This document shows, piece after piece, positions 45,690 through 58,634 of a DNA stretch of 64,000 nt. The DNA comes from Takifugu bimaculatus. Lineage: Eukaryota > Chordata > Actinopteri > Tetraodontiformes > Tetraodontidae. The stretch covers positions 3,866,794 to 3,930,793 of the forward strand of contig CP034991.1 in the NCBI GenBank assembly GCA_004026145.2, written 5' to 3'. Numbering within the stretch: the first letter of the stretch is position 1; every line of letters begins with the position of its first letter. A program made the position numbers and the translations under genes. The notes under the pieces are model-generated. The model was not told where the DNA came from. It saw only the letters and a program-made list of their open reading frames with translations, and made no database searches.

Positions 45690-45806
45690 CGCTGGCCCCG
45701 CCCCCGGTCCGAGGGTCTGAACTGCGCATGCGCAGTACGGCCCATCTGTTTTCTCCTTCACTCCGCTCCGCTGCAGCAAACAGCGTTGAAAACCCATAAA
45801 TAGAGG
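45690..45806 (+). promoter_or_regulatory. vdac3 promoter and non-coding first exon, NRF-1 site
   Basis: CCCCGCCCCCGG GC boxes are followed by a perfect palindromic NRF-1 site TGCGCATGCGCA (45723-45734). The sequence then ends AAATAGAG followed by GTAAGA (donor about 45807). NRF-1 controls many nuclear genes for mitochondrial proteins. The non-coding exon would splice to 48369, or to the exon at 47477. Confidence 0.65.
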
Positions 45807-47476
45807 TAAGAAAATCCAACATAATATTCGGCCTTTCAGGGAAAAATGTCTTTGTTTTCATTTTAAGATCTGTTAACTTCTTGACTGTTTACGCATGTAA
45901 CGGACCTGGGTGTTTGGTAACGTTTCGGTAACTTTAATCAGACGTTTGTGCCATTCCACGCCCTTAAACATGTACTTTGGTTACAATAACTATTAAGGAA
46001 GCCGTGAAGTTGTTTAAATCAGATTGTGAGCAGACAGAAAAGGACAAACGGGCAAATAATGAAGACCACAGGCAAATGTATCCGCTATTGTTACATGGTA
46101 CCATAAATCTTGTCAAAATGGTACAAGCAGCTGTTGTTTTTTTAATTTTAAAAATAGGAACATCTCATTTTCTTTTAATTGGTAAAAGTAAATTTAATAA
46201 ACGGACAGTTATAATAATCCTAATCCAGCTGTTATGGCTCCTTCTGGAAACCACTGTCTGTACCCCGACTAAGTAGGCGAACAAGTGGGCTTCATCACCA
46301 CCTCCTGCACACGTTAAAGCTATAAATTGTTTGGGTGGGGGTCATTTGAGCCTATCTCACAAGTTACACACCCCACACGCTGAAGGTTTGGCCGGTGTTG
46401 GGTAACTGCTCAGTATCTGTACATCCACAGAAGGGGGAAGACAGTTTAGCTGTTAAATTATTACTCTTAAACTATCAAATGAATTAGGAATAACCATTGT
46501 GAGAGTTTCTAAAAAATGATCAAACCCTTACAAGTGTGAAAATGTTATGGCACTGTCCAGTTTACATCGACAAAATAGATTTTGTTGCCTTTGTACAGCA
46601 CAGAGTTGGAACTATATCAGTATATATTGTTTGCCATGACCTATACTCTCTAATTCCTGGAAATTCCTGCGTTTGGCCCGTTGTAATATTTGCTTTTCAT
46701 CTTATTGACAAACCTTTCTAAAAACTGTAAATGTGTTTATCACTGGTAATAATATTTAAGGTGTAACGGTACAGGGTCAACACAAAGAGAAATAATCTGG
46801 CACTTAAATACCCGAATTTTAAGCAAAAAGAGGGACGTATCTGTTTTATACAGTAAACTGTAAAAGGACACATGGTTATTTGACAGGTTGTTATTTTATG
46901 CTTTTGCACTCCTCTTAAAAAGGGTTCCGACCTTTGTGCTCAGGCGCTGCGGTCACCTGGCTGCAGCCTGAACGCATGGACTGGCTTAAGTGTTTGTATG
47001 TAAATACAGCGCCCGGCTCAATGGGTAAATCTATATTTATAGGGTGTTATAGGCTGAACCAAGAGAAGGACACATGTCGAAACACCGGTCACATGTTTCC
47101 TAGTGTTGGGTTCACCTTTTCTATATTTAGACCAGCGTGATGACTGGGAGATTAATGCTGGGAGATGTGTGTTTTTTACCAACTCACCTCATGGACACAC
47201 TGCCAGGTGAATACAGGAGCAGCAGTCATTGAAAGATTCAGAAAACCACCCAATCATTTAGTTGTTTTACTTAAATTGAATATATATCATAAAAATGTCA
47301 CTGTCATTGCAATACAGACAACCTCCTGTCCTCCTGTCATACAGACAAGTCCCTGCTCAGTCCATGTATGCTAAAAAAAAAAAAAAAACACAAAAAACCT
47401 GCCCACTCAAAGCCAGCACCAAACTATGTGCCAAAGTTTTTCTTCTCTCCCTTCTTGTGCTTCTTCCTGTGTGAAG
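45807..47476 (+). other. First intron of vdac3
   Basis: About 1.7 kb without recognised exons. One 99-codon open frame at 45977-46276 lacks homology and splice context and is not called. Confidence 0.45.
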
Positions 47477-47592
47477 AATCATGGAGGAGAAAAGGTTGAG
47501 TGTGGGACAAGAGGATAAGACAGAAAAGAGCAAACAGGGTGGCAACAAAGGCAAATGTGGTTCGTGTTGTCATCACAGATCCAGAGAAAATG
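47477..47592 (+). other. vdac3: Putative alternative exon giving an N-terminally extended vdac3
   Basis: The exon is bounded by a strong acceptor (long pyrimidine run, then GTGTGAAG) and a consensus donor AATG followed by GTGAGT. An ATG at 47481 starts MEEKRLSVGQEDKTEKSKQG, then NNKGKCGSCCHHRSREN-type sequence (GNKGKCGSCCHHRSREN). The exon ends in phase 1. Spliced to the acceptor at 48369 it reads D-T and then the normal MAVPPGF start in frame, adding 39 residues with a Cys/His cluster (CGSCCHH). The phase match and splice sites are seen; transcription is not known. Confidence 0.5.
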
Positions 47593-47620
47593 GTGAGTGT
47601 GTGTGTGTGTGTGTGTGTGG
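47593..47620 (+). repeat. Short (GT)n run after the donor
   Basis: About 12 GT units continuous with the donor of the putative vdac3 alternative exon. Confidence 0.85.
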
Positions 47621-48373
47621 AGGGGGGACCTGCAGGGCATCATCATGCTCCTGCATTGACCTCTGTGTTTACATTAATCCCTCATCATCTTTGTGCTGGC
47701 TCGCTGCTGCAGTTTTCTCACTTATCTCACATATCTGGGCTATTCATAAAAATCTGCTAAATAAACTCATAAAAGTCGTGGTGAGTGTGCGCCCTTTGAA
47801 GTGTTTGAAATAGATCAGCAGGACAAAAGTGCAGGCAGGATGAGATAAAGTAGTAAACTATTTACAGGTTCTACAGTAAGTGAATGTGTGATTGTCTGAA
47901 TGTCACCTTGTCGGAAATGGCCTCCTCAGACAGGCGGGCAGAGAACATGCGCGCACACTGCCTGTGCACGTGTGGCTGTCTCTGACAAACCAGAGCTGCT
48001 TCTGCGTTGGCATCCTGTTGCATCTGCAAACCTGCTGTCTATTTATGATGCTTATTATATCCGTTTACCTTCACCACGTTCTGGATACTAGTCATTCTCT
48101 GTACTGCAAATTAGATTTGCCTTTTGTCCCTCAAGCTCAGTCCTGATATGCTTGTAGGTATCTGTCAAGGTTGTCAATGATTGGCTGTGAGGGCAAAAGA
48201 TCACTGTTCAGAAACAGCTCTTGCTTCCTGCTGTCTTATTTTGCTACTGTAAAGACACTAGTACCCAGAATTAGATAAATGTGGACATGATGGATTTCCA
48301 AGGTGTGTGTTTGTACTATATTGTTGTAAAAACCACATTGGATGGACTCAAATGTTTGTTCCCAACAGATACA

Positions 48374-50901
48374 ATGGCTGTCCCTCCTGGATTCTCAGAT
48401 TTGGGCAAATCTGCCAAAGACATCTTTAACAAAGGCTTCGGTAATAAACATATTCTGTCGTCATGCCTTCCGTGCTGTTTGGTCCTCACTGCTTTCACCT
48501 CATCTCATCTCTAACCTCCTTTCTCTTCAGGTTACGGCGTTCTGAAGCTGGATGTCAAGACCAAGTCCCAGAGTGGTGTGGTAAGTGCTTTTCTCTCGGC
48601 GCTGTCTGACATCTGTAACAAGCGAATAGAATGTTTGCTGACTCCGGACCCTCCAGCACTTCGCGTCAGAGCACATTTGCTGCCTTGCAGGTTCTCTGTC
48701 TAACACACAGGGAGTCAGCAGACGTAACACATCAGGTCTTGGTGAAGGGAAACCGCATCCATCTTTGTTTAGTTTGCTCAGATTTGCGGTTTAAACCCGT
48801 CTCTCCATGCTTCAAAAAACCAAAAACATTCTAAATGCACCAGGTTTCCACTTTTAATTGAGCTGCTTTTCATTCTCTGACTGCTGCATGTGAGGTGTGT
48901 TCTTCTCTCTAATGGGGTCTTTTCTCTCCTTATGCTCTCTTCCTCGGATTTTCCCGTCAGATGGTAAGAGACAGCGTGCGTTTGTAGCGACCAGACGCAG
49001 GTGTACCTCAGCCCGACACTAGTTTGTCCGCAGATGATGTGTGTCTTAGAAGCTGTAGCGCTGAAGCACACACAGCCCTGTCTATATTTAAGTTTTCTAT
49101 CCCAAATATTCTTTTTTCCTGCCTTAAACCTGTGGTTTAACTCAGACTGAGACGGACTGTGTGGCAAAATGAGATGCTTTCCTCTCTTAGCATGCTTTCT
49201 TTAGCTGCTAGTTTATGTAATCCTCCCTTTGTTGTCCCTTCCTGTCTCATTTTGACCTTTGTTATTCCCCCCTCACTGTCCTGCAGGAGTTTGCCACCTC
49301 TGGCTCCAGCAACACTGACACAGGAAAGTCTGGGGGCCACCTCGAGACCAAGTACAAAATGAAGGAGCTGGGCCTCAACTTCAGTCAGAAATGGAACACT
49401 AACAACACTCTGACCACCGAGGTCACCATGGAGGACCAGGTACACACACATACCAGATCTAATGCATCTGCCACTTTTAGAAGCCATATATAATTAATTC
49501 TGAATAATCTAGCAGCACACTTGTGTCTTCCATTTGTGTGTAGCTGGCTAAAGGGCTGAAGCTCGGTCTGGACACATCATTTGTGCCCAACACTGGGTAA
49601 GACACTCCGTTACTGCCAGGCAATTAGCTCATGGGCTTTAATCAGAATGCAGCGTCACTGTTCTCTTCTTTTTCGTCCCTTAGGAAGAAAAGTGCTAAAC
49701 TGAAGACAAGCTACAAGCGCGACTTTATCAACATGGGGTGCGACCTTGACTTCGACATGGCCGGCCCCACCATCCAAGCAGCTGCCGTTCTGGGCTACGA
49801 GGGCTGGCTGGCTGGCTACCAGTTAGCATTTGACACCGCCAAATCCAAACTGACTCAGAACAACTTTGCCTTTGGTTACAGAGCCGGCGACTTTCAGCTT
49901 CACACCAGCGTGTGAGTCACGGTTTCACAGGCCGTGGAAGCGTGAACCGAAGAGAAGTGTTCACTGGTGTGAAATCTCCGTTCCTCTTTCGTTCCAGTAA
50001 TGATGGCACAGAGTTCGGTGGCTCCGTTTACCAGAAGGTTAACAGCAACCTGGAGACGGCGGTGACCCTGGCCTGGACAGCTGGGAGCAACAACACACGC
50101 TTTGGAGTTGGAGCCAAATACCAGCTGGATAAGAATTCTTCTTTGTCTGTAAGTGTTGATTTAATGCCAGTGATTTAAACTGTAAACAAGTTTTGTAAAC
50201 AAGGAGTGTTTTTTTTCCCTTTAATGTAGCAAATTCACATCAACGTTTTAGCCATTTTTTTTGGACATTTAGTTTCCCCATTACAATATTGTTATACCTG
50301 AACACGCAGTAGTGCTTGTGCTCTAAAGATCAATATTGGATCAGCTGTAAGTGAAAAGATGCTCAGTAAAGGCGCCTAAAGTGTAACCACAACGACTTAA
50401 GGTCTGCCAAGAAAAACACTTGTCAATAAGCAACAAGTTGTGTTAATAAATAGTTCGAGCTGATTGATTGAAAATTGCCAAAATAAGGAAAAAAAGCTGC
50501 CTAAAAAGAAAAAGGATTTAACAGGTCATCCGATGAGGAAATAAAGGACATTATTGTTGACTTGATGTCACATCTATTGGATAAATTGCTGTAGGTCAGG
50601 TGTGATTCAACATTTGAGTTTCTCAGTTGTCCACAATGGTTTTGTTTCTCCTCGCAGACTAAAGTTGACAACAGCTGCCTTGTCGGACTCGGATACACAC
50701 AGACCCTCAGGCCAGGTTAGTCTTTCACCCATTTTCCTTCAGCAGCCATGTCAACATCATGTAACCAGTTACGTCATGCATCGCCGTCATGTGACGCTCA
50801 CCCCCGCAGGAGTGAAGCTGACCCTCTCCGGCCTGATTGACGGGAAGAATGTGAACGGCGGCGGACACAAAGTCGGCTTAGGTTTCGAATTGGAGGCGTA
50901 A
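48374..50901 (+). CDS. vdac3: VDAC3, mitochondrial outer-membrane porin
   Basis: Nineteen-strand beta-barrel that passes metabolites and ions across the mitochondrial outer membrane. Coding exons: 48374-48440, 48531-48580, optional 48961-48963, 49287-49439, 49544-49596, 49684-49911, 49998-50148, 50658-50715, 50810-50901. They total 852 nt without the microexon, giving 283 residues, the same as human VDAC3. The N-terminal helix is MAVPPGFSDLGKSAKDIFNK. The GLK motif (LAKGLKLGLD), the porin signature region (SYKRDFINMGCDLDFDM) and the C-terminus GGHKVGLGFELEA are present. Sequence alone is intermediate between vertebrate VDACs; the single-codon ATG microexon and the polb/ikbkb neighbourhood make it vdac3. 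Confidence 0.95.
48961..48963 (+). other. vdac3: Single-codon ATG microexon of vdac3
   Basis: The trinucleotide ATG is flanked by a good acceptor (TTTTCCCGTCAG) and donor (GTAAGA). It falls exactly after codon 39 (67 + 50 nt of preceding coding exons), where a 3-base ATG alternative exon is known in mammalian VDAC3. Inclusion adds one Met between SGV and EFATSG without changing frame. Confidence 0.85.
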
Positions 50902-52090
50902 ATCTCCGTTGGAAGGACACACGAGGAGCACTGGGCAACATGCAACAAAGCCTCAGTCATGCATACACTCTTTGGCCTTAACTCTGACACCTGCAAACAT
51001 CCCAAGGACCTCCTGTACTGCACAAACCAAACACGCTTCTGCCATGACTTGTGCCTGGCAGCCACGTTTTGATCATTTGTTTTCAAGAAAAGTTGGGGGG
51101 AAATCACACCGTCCTCCAGATAACGTGCCACTTCTTAAAGTTTGACCACACAAGTGCAATTTCAAAAAGCATTTGTGTCGTATCTTTGTTTGTAAAAAGA
51201 TTATTTTACCCGTGATGACTTCTTCTTTGACCAAAATAGGAACTTAAAATATGCAATAAGAGAAGCAGAGAACTAACCCGAGCTGCTCGCCACACTGAGA
51301 GTCAGTTTTACCTCAGCGAGCTCAGCCATGTCAACTTTCTGCTGCTTCCTTTTCTGTCTTTCTGGTTGGGTTAAAGGGCAAATTGGAAATTTTTCAAGTC
51401 TCATTTTGTCCTGTGGCTGTTCAACCTTTAACTGTTCTGTGTTTAGGACCTCAGACAGATTCTCTGGACAAACTGAATAAACTATATTGAACACTGGACC
51501 TGGATATATGATTGACTTGAAACTGAATATCTGCTCTTGTGGCAAAATTCAAAAGCATCATAAAAGAACACAAAGCTTTCTTGGTGTCTGACAAATTGTA
51601 TTCTACTTTTGTACAGTATTAACTCCACACAATTGTACAGGAAAATGTAACATTTCATAATGTTTATTATCTATATACATTGACCTGCTGTGTTGTGGTT
51701 CAGGATGGATTAAAACTGAAGGCACTAGCCACGTGCCTATTTACAACAGGCAGAATTTAAGATACAAACAATTGTATCTTACTGTCTTTGCTTATTGGGA
51801 GAAGATTAGACTTTAGATCATTTTATAATGGACCAAAGCATCTAATGGGACTGGTTATATCTGACCATTCCGATACAGTCGTAAGACGGATTTATCAAAA
51901 TGAGCAGCTATTTATCAACAGTTAATCACTGTTAAAGGCTCATTTTTGTTTGTGGTCTCCCTTTAGGTAAGTATCAGCACATGTTGAGGAAAAACTACAT
52001 TCATACAGTCATTCAGAACACAGATAATAAAGATGCAGATAAACATGGCTCCCACATTGTGCAGTGACTGTCTTAGTACAGTATAACTAT
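50902..52090. other. vdac3 3'UTR and spacer
   Basis: No coding exon was recognised. Minus-strand open frame 51273-51545 has no homology that I can see. Confidence 0.4.
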
Positions 52091-52094
52091 CAGA

Positions 52095-52165
52095 AAGATA
52101 GCATAGGTTCCAGCACCCCCTGTGCCCCTCGTGGGTAGTAGATTTAGAATAATAGATGGATGGTT
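52095..52165 (+). mobile_element. Possible SINE 3' tail fragment
   Basis: GGTTCCAGCACCCCCTGTG, then GTAGTAGATT and TAATAGATGGATGG, resembles the 3' end of a common fish SINE family that terminates in GATGGATGG. It is a short and degraded fragment. Confidence 0.4.
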
Positions 52166-52568
52166 ATGTAAGAAAGATAAAGCGAATGTAACAACACATT
52201 TTTGTCTGCACATCCGCAAAGTTTAACGTTTACCCCTGAGATAAAGTCAGCTTTCAAAGTACATCTCAGTTCACTGGAAATCACTGTAGAAACCACATGG
52301 TAGTTAGAACAGTTTTAAACTGGAAAGGATAAATAAATAAAATCCATAAATAAAATTTCTTTATCTCAATAAAAATCAGGGAAGAGATAAGTCCAGTGCA
52401 TGCCAGGATGGCATTAAGTTTAGGATTTCATCACGTCAGGCACTAGTTTGGGTGAATTATCTTCCTTTTAAGCTCGTTCAGCAACTACAGACGTTCTGAT
52501 CACAATCACACCTTTTGTAGTTAGAGAACAAATCCACGCGGGGGCAGCAGCGGAACACAGGAACCAAT

Positions 52569-55500
52569 TTAGGAGAGGTCACTGGAAAAATTCTGGTCTC
52601 CACGCAGCCACGTCCACTCACTCAACATCTAGGACAACAAGGGGGTGGCGTTTCTTTTTTAGAAGACTGTCACCACATATAATTCATGGAAAAAAGCAAT
52701 AAGCCACAGCTGGCAGCTGCGTCGTACCTCCATACTGGTCTCTGACTCCTGGATGGTGTCATGCAGCAAACTCTGGAGTCGACTCTCAAACGTCCGGCTC
52801 TCTTCCGCAAGAGACTCATCACTGCAAACGCACATGACCAGATGTTAACGAAGCCTTTTCAAACTAGGTTTTCAAATCTTGGTATCTGTGAGTGTTTTTA
52901 GGTGCAGTTACAGCTGTTGTAGACTCGGCCTGGGAGTCAGGAGAGGCGGCACATCGGAACTCCCACTCACAGGACTCCGAACTTTGCTCTACATAGGACA
53001 AGATGATACACCCCATTACATGTTAGATAACATCATACTGCACACAGCACAAGGATGGACGATGCCTCAGCTCCGACGGAGTGAAGACTACGGCTACATT
53101 CGCAGTGTAGGCCTGAATGCTTTTGTTTGGCTGTTCATATCATATTTTTAAATGTGACCCGTCTGCAGACTCCGATGTGAACAGCTCACGCTCCTGAAGT
53201 GACCCACCTGCTCAGTTGAACATGAATGACGTCACACAGAGAACATTGTTTACGGAAGCGAGCATGAGGCAGCATGTTAAAGCTAGTCTCTACCGTCTAG
53301 TTTTAAAAACAGTGTGTGGCAGCAGCGGGCAAATTTGTGAACTGGCGTTGGTTAAAATAGGATTACGAGCAATTACGATAAGATCCTTCAAGTTTGGCTG
53401 GAACCCAAAATTATATCTAAGACTTCATGATAACTCCATTGGCGATCTCCATCAGTACTGTGGCGCAGAACTGTGACATATTTTGCTCCAGCAAAGACAT
53501 CAAAGTTGCATTAAAAGCGATCTGACTGTTTGGACCATGATCGGGTTCAAGGAAATCTGATAAGCATCCAATTCAGTACCACATTTGGTCGTGGGCTGAA
53601 TCGGATTGTTCTGCTGTTCACACCGTCAAAAACAAAGCAGATCCAGGTCACATCTGACGGCCCATCTACATTTAACAATTATGTGCGAGCCTCTCGTGCT
53701 TCCTCACACAGGCGACTTTGAGCAGATTCCAAAGCTCCCTCTGTCGCTTCTCCTGCAGACGTATCAGGACTTGCTCACTCTCGGCCATCTTCTGAACCAC
53801 GCCCTCCACTTTCGGCAGCAGCTCCATCACACGTTGGCGACACAGCGCCGTCTTACTGTGTTGTTCAAACAGAAATAGAGAAACAGAGAGGAAAAATGTT
53901 TTAATGTTTCCCTGTTGCAAATAAAAACACGAACCAATTAAGCCACGATGTTCTAGAAAAAGTGTCCAGACTTGAGTCATCCCGCAACTTTTTTTTAGGA
54001 CTTTCTGCTCTTATATAAATAACAGACACAGCAACGGTCACTGCAAACTTCATATTTCAGTAGAAAAAGCTACAAATCACCTGGGGGGCCGTTTGCTTCG
54101 ACAATTTCATGCAGATATGTTTGGTTCTAACACAGGAAATACACTGAACAATTGTACGTTCCATTATTTTAAGTGTCTCATTGAGCTACAAGAGTGCACA
54201 GGCCTGGAGAGAACAATAACAGGAACTGGCCTAGAATTTATAGTTCCTGGAAAGGAGGGAACAAAATATGTAGTATTTGGAATTTATGCTCTCTATATAC
54301 AGACTCATCAGCAGAGCTCAGTCTTAAGGTGAGCATATGAAATACATGGGGTGGCACAAGTATTAGTAGTGTACATTACATATTTTTGATAAACCTATTA
54401 TCTATGCAACATATTAGATATAACACCAACTGTAAAAAGCACCACAGTGCATTTTAAAGCAGTGAAGGGAGGGATAAGCGTTGGCGTTGCCATCTCACAC
54501 ACACCACTTTGAACTAGGGCTGGAAATCTTATTTAAACTTTGGGAGACAATAAACAAGACATTTCCCAACTGCAATTATTGAGTACGCAAACATTGCCAT
54601 TAAACTGTTTAGCAAAACAATGTGTACAAGTGCTTAATTGGAGGGAAAACCTTATTTTCTACTTTTGGAATATTTAGTATAATTGAAAGGGGAACAGTTT
54701 TAACTAAAGTAAAAGAAAATGCATTTTCCACAGATGGAGTAATTCAGTTGTTCTTCACACTGTGAGGGGACAGCACTAGCCACCGCACCGCCATGCCACA
54801 TTGATGCATCTCCGGTTCAAACATTCGGTTTGAATCCAAAATACGGCCATTTGAGTATCTGCCTCAGTCCTTTTCATGATTGCCTTCAACATCCTACATA
54901 CCTGAGGTGTGTGTAGAAATCCCTCAGTTTCCTCTCATAGAAGTGCACCGCTTGAACCACCAGGCGCACCACCTCTTGGCTGTCCCCTGAACACCTCTGG
55001 TCTGAGAAGGAGGAAAGGAAAATGAAGGCAGAGAGGACGTCCTAGTTTAGTTTTACATGAAAGAACCATTTCATGTAAAGAGTGAGAGGTAAGCGTGACA
55101 TCCAAACCTCTGGGTTTCTCTCGGAGTTTGCGGAACAACTCCATGGCCTTTCCTTCACTGAGGAACAAAGGGGGGAAGAGAGCAAGGTCAGAGTTCACAA
55201 CTGCGTTTTAATCGGTGCTACAGTGAAGCTTGACCGTGGCCTACAGTGTATCCAGGGCCTCTCCGCTCCTCCAGGGCTGCCTCTGCACATCCACAATGTC
55301 TGGCTGCAGCTGCATCATCTCCTCCTCCAGCTCACTCACCCTCGCCTGGACACCCACATGGGGAATTTTTAAAGTGCACACACAGTTTCACATGTAGAAA
55401 CACAGCGAACTGTACCTGACTGCAGGTGACAGCAGTCTGCTCCATCGACCTCCACATACCCAGGAATTTCTCATACACTAGAATGAGATTTTTTAAAAAA

Positions 55501-58500
55501 AAAAACAGTTTACACGCGTTCAACTGTGACTAACAGGACAAGGAAGATAAATACAGGGGTTGTTGTCAAAGCAGAGTTTTCTATTTGCAGGTACAAACTT
55601 AATGTTAACTTCTGTAACATCGTACCGATCCCAGTGGATGTCTGCTCCTGGTATTTGTCCATGTCTATGTGGAGGCTGGTGGTGAAGAAATCCAGCTTGG
55701 CCATGAGTCTCTGGTACATGGAGACCATGTCGTTCTTCTGTTTGGACAGTGAGGAGTTGTGCCTAAGGAGGCTCATACTGAAAAAAGGAGAACAGATATA
55801 TATCATAGCATCATATGACGCTGTTCGCATAAAAACGTAGGTGTGTGTTCGGTCCTACATGGCAGCTTTCTGGCCCTGCTGCAGCCTTTGCCAGTCTTCC
55901 TTCAGAGAACGGATGGTGTGCCACGCCTGACCACAAGTCCTCCTCAGAGGTCTGTAAGCCAGCACGATCTTAGGGTCAGATTCTATGAAAACATGTCAGA
56001 GAATCAGACAAAACCAAAGTTTGATTTCTTCCATACTTGTGTCACAATTTGAAACTGAGTGAACTTAATCATAATCATTTTTTTTGTTGTAACATTAATG
56101 AAAGATGTGTTTGAGTGTTTAACTCAAACATTTATAATGAAAGTGGGTTGGATGCAGAAACGTCCTGAATGTGAAGGTTCTTTTCACATCACGTGTTGCT
56201 GGTGTGCACTCACGGACGTAGCTGATGTTTTCTGGAAGGGTGCGAGGAGCAAACTGAGGTTCGTAGCTGCATGTGGAACGGACAAACAGGAAGACCAGAG
56301 GTAAGTCTGTCCGTCGCCCGTCTATCTGCTACACATGTAAAAATAAATAACTCAGTCCATCATTATACTCTTCTGTTCAACTGCTCTGCTCTACATTTTA
56401 TGCACAGTGTTCAAAATTACAGAATAATCGATGGCGCACTGCATGGCCAGTGCTTGCGGCTCCAAGGCTAATCCTGCTTCGAGCAGCAGTTCCTGATCCG
56501 CGACAGGGATTTCGGTGTCTTTTTCTATCCTGAGCTGCAGATCTGCCACAGTCTCGTCATCTGACACCGAGTAGCTCAGGATCTTAGCCGACATCATGTT
56601 TAGGACATGAACCAGCTGGTGGGAAAGAGAAGGTCCAAGCACATTGGTAGAGAAAAATAGTTTCTATTTTAAAGATGATCTACATTTTATTTTACAGGTA
56701 TTCCTTTAAAGGGGAATAAAAAAATGAAAAAAGGAGAAAAAATGAACCTTGAGCTGCAGAATGACCTCCAGCTGGGAGAAGCAGTCGCTGGGTGTAGCCC
56801 CGGGGTCTTTGCCTCTCTCCTGAGGAGACCACTTCAACATCAGCTGAAGCCACCTCTCCAGTTTAAGGGACAAAAGACTGCCAAACACAAATTTACACAT
56901 AGGTGAACATTTAAAAGAATACCGAAAAAAGAAAAAAACATCTCTCTGAGAAGAATTTTTAGAAAAATACCTGTTGAGATTGTTTGGCTGTGGCAGATGT
57001 TTACTGAAATGAACTTCCCTTGTGAGGTTCTCATACACCACAATGTCGTTGTCGCCCTTCAGCATCACTTTATTGTGCCTGAAGAACACACGACTGAATT
57101 AAAGCTAAAATATATGTCACAGGCTAGCATTTTTCCCCCTTTTTGTTCAAACAGGATCACCTTTTAAAGTATATTAATATTGAATTCCAATGTATCCATG
57201 ACAACAGATGTAACTGCAAAAACAATGAACCGAAACTAAAGCTCTCTGAAGTAAACCTTCCTCAGATGAACTCAAACACATCAACAACATTCATCACATT
57301 AGAGGCTGAGAAGGAACAGCCCGCATATCCTGTAATTCTTCTCAACCCATATGTATTTATTTATACTGTTGGAGAGCTACAATCCAGTGATGCAAAAATA
57401 ATATTTTACTTGGATGTGAAATTATCATCACTCATTCTTTGAAAACCCAGATTGTTACGCTGGTCTTGTAAGACCTATAAGAAAAAAATTGTGTGCAACA
57501 GGAAAGGAGAAATCATGAACGCCCCCGGTTCGAGTTTTGTTTGGTGAAATGTTATTACCATGGAACAGGCTGCCAAGAAGGTAAGAAAGGGCGAAATCCT
57601 GTGATGCATTCAAATACCAAAGTTCCAAAGCTCCAGTAGTCCACAGTGACCGTGTACATTTGTCTTTCGATAAGCTCTGGAGCCTGGAAACCAAAAAAAA
57701 CGATCCTGTCTAGAATGTAATAAGTAAAAGATGCAGAGATGTGTCTCCTCATGTGATCAACACTTACCAAGTACTGAAGAGTTCCCACAAAAGAGGTGCA
57801 GAGGCTGCTTTGGTCCAACTGTTTGGCGTAACCAAGATCTATAATCTTGTGAATCAACTAATATGAAGAAAAGGGAACAGAAAAAAAACAACATAAAAAC
57901 ACATATTATGTGATGTGAAGATGAAAGAATCAAAGCTGTAGAAGGAATTTCCAGTCAACTTAAATCAAAGGTCAGACTTGCAGATATGGAAAAGCCCGGT
58001 CTCTTACTTTCTATCCACATCACCCACAGAGAGGCTGTATTTGAGTTATTTGTTGTGGTGTGGGCCTTTTTTTCCACGGCCCAGGGGTTCGCAGGGTCCT
58101 GAACTCACCCTTTTCTCTCCCTGCTGGAGCACAATATTCTCTGGCTTCAGATCTCTGTGGATGATCCTCTTCTTATGGAGGTAGGTCAGAGCCGAAGCTG
58201 CAAGTAGATTATAGTTAGGAGCGAGTCGAGACAGGGAAAAGTTCATCATATACTGAAAATGCGTGGCTTTTCCTCACATATATATATGTATGTCACGGTG
58301 CCAATGATGCATTAAAACCAAAGCTAACAGTACAGATGTCTTTCCTTTCTTTCCAAAAAGGAGTTCCAAAGACCATCACCCTCTTTTTTGAGAAGACATT
58401 TTTAATAGTATAGTAAGCTCATGATAAAGCCTTTATTGTACAAGATCTGAGTGAAAAGGTTTTGTCTCAGTTTATGAGTTAAACTATAATGTTACTTTAC

Positions 58501-58573
58501 GCGTGCGTCAAAGGGTGACTAATTTATGTGCTGGCAAGGTTGTTCAATGAGGTGGAACTCATATCCTTTGAGC

Positions 58574-58634
<61 letters not shown>

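Noticed and set aside
45977..46276. 99-codon open frame in the vdac3 first intron
   Set aside because: AT-rich, no homology, no good splice sites or start context.
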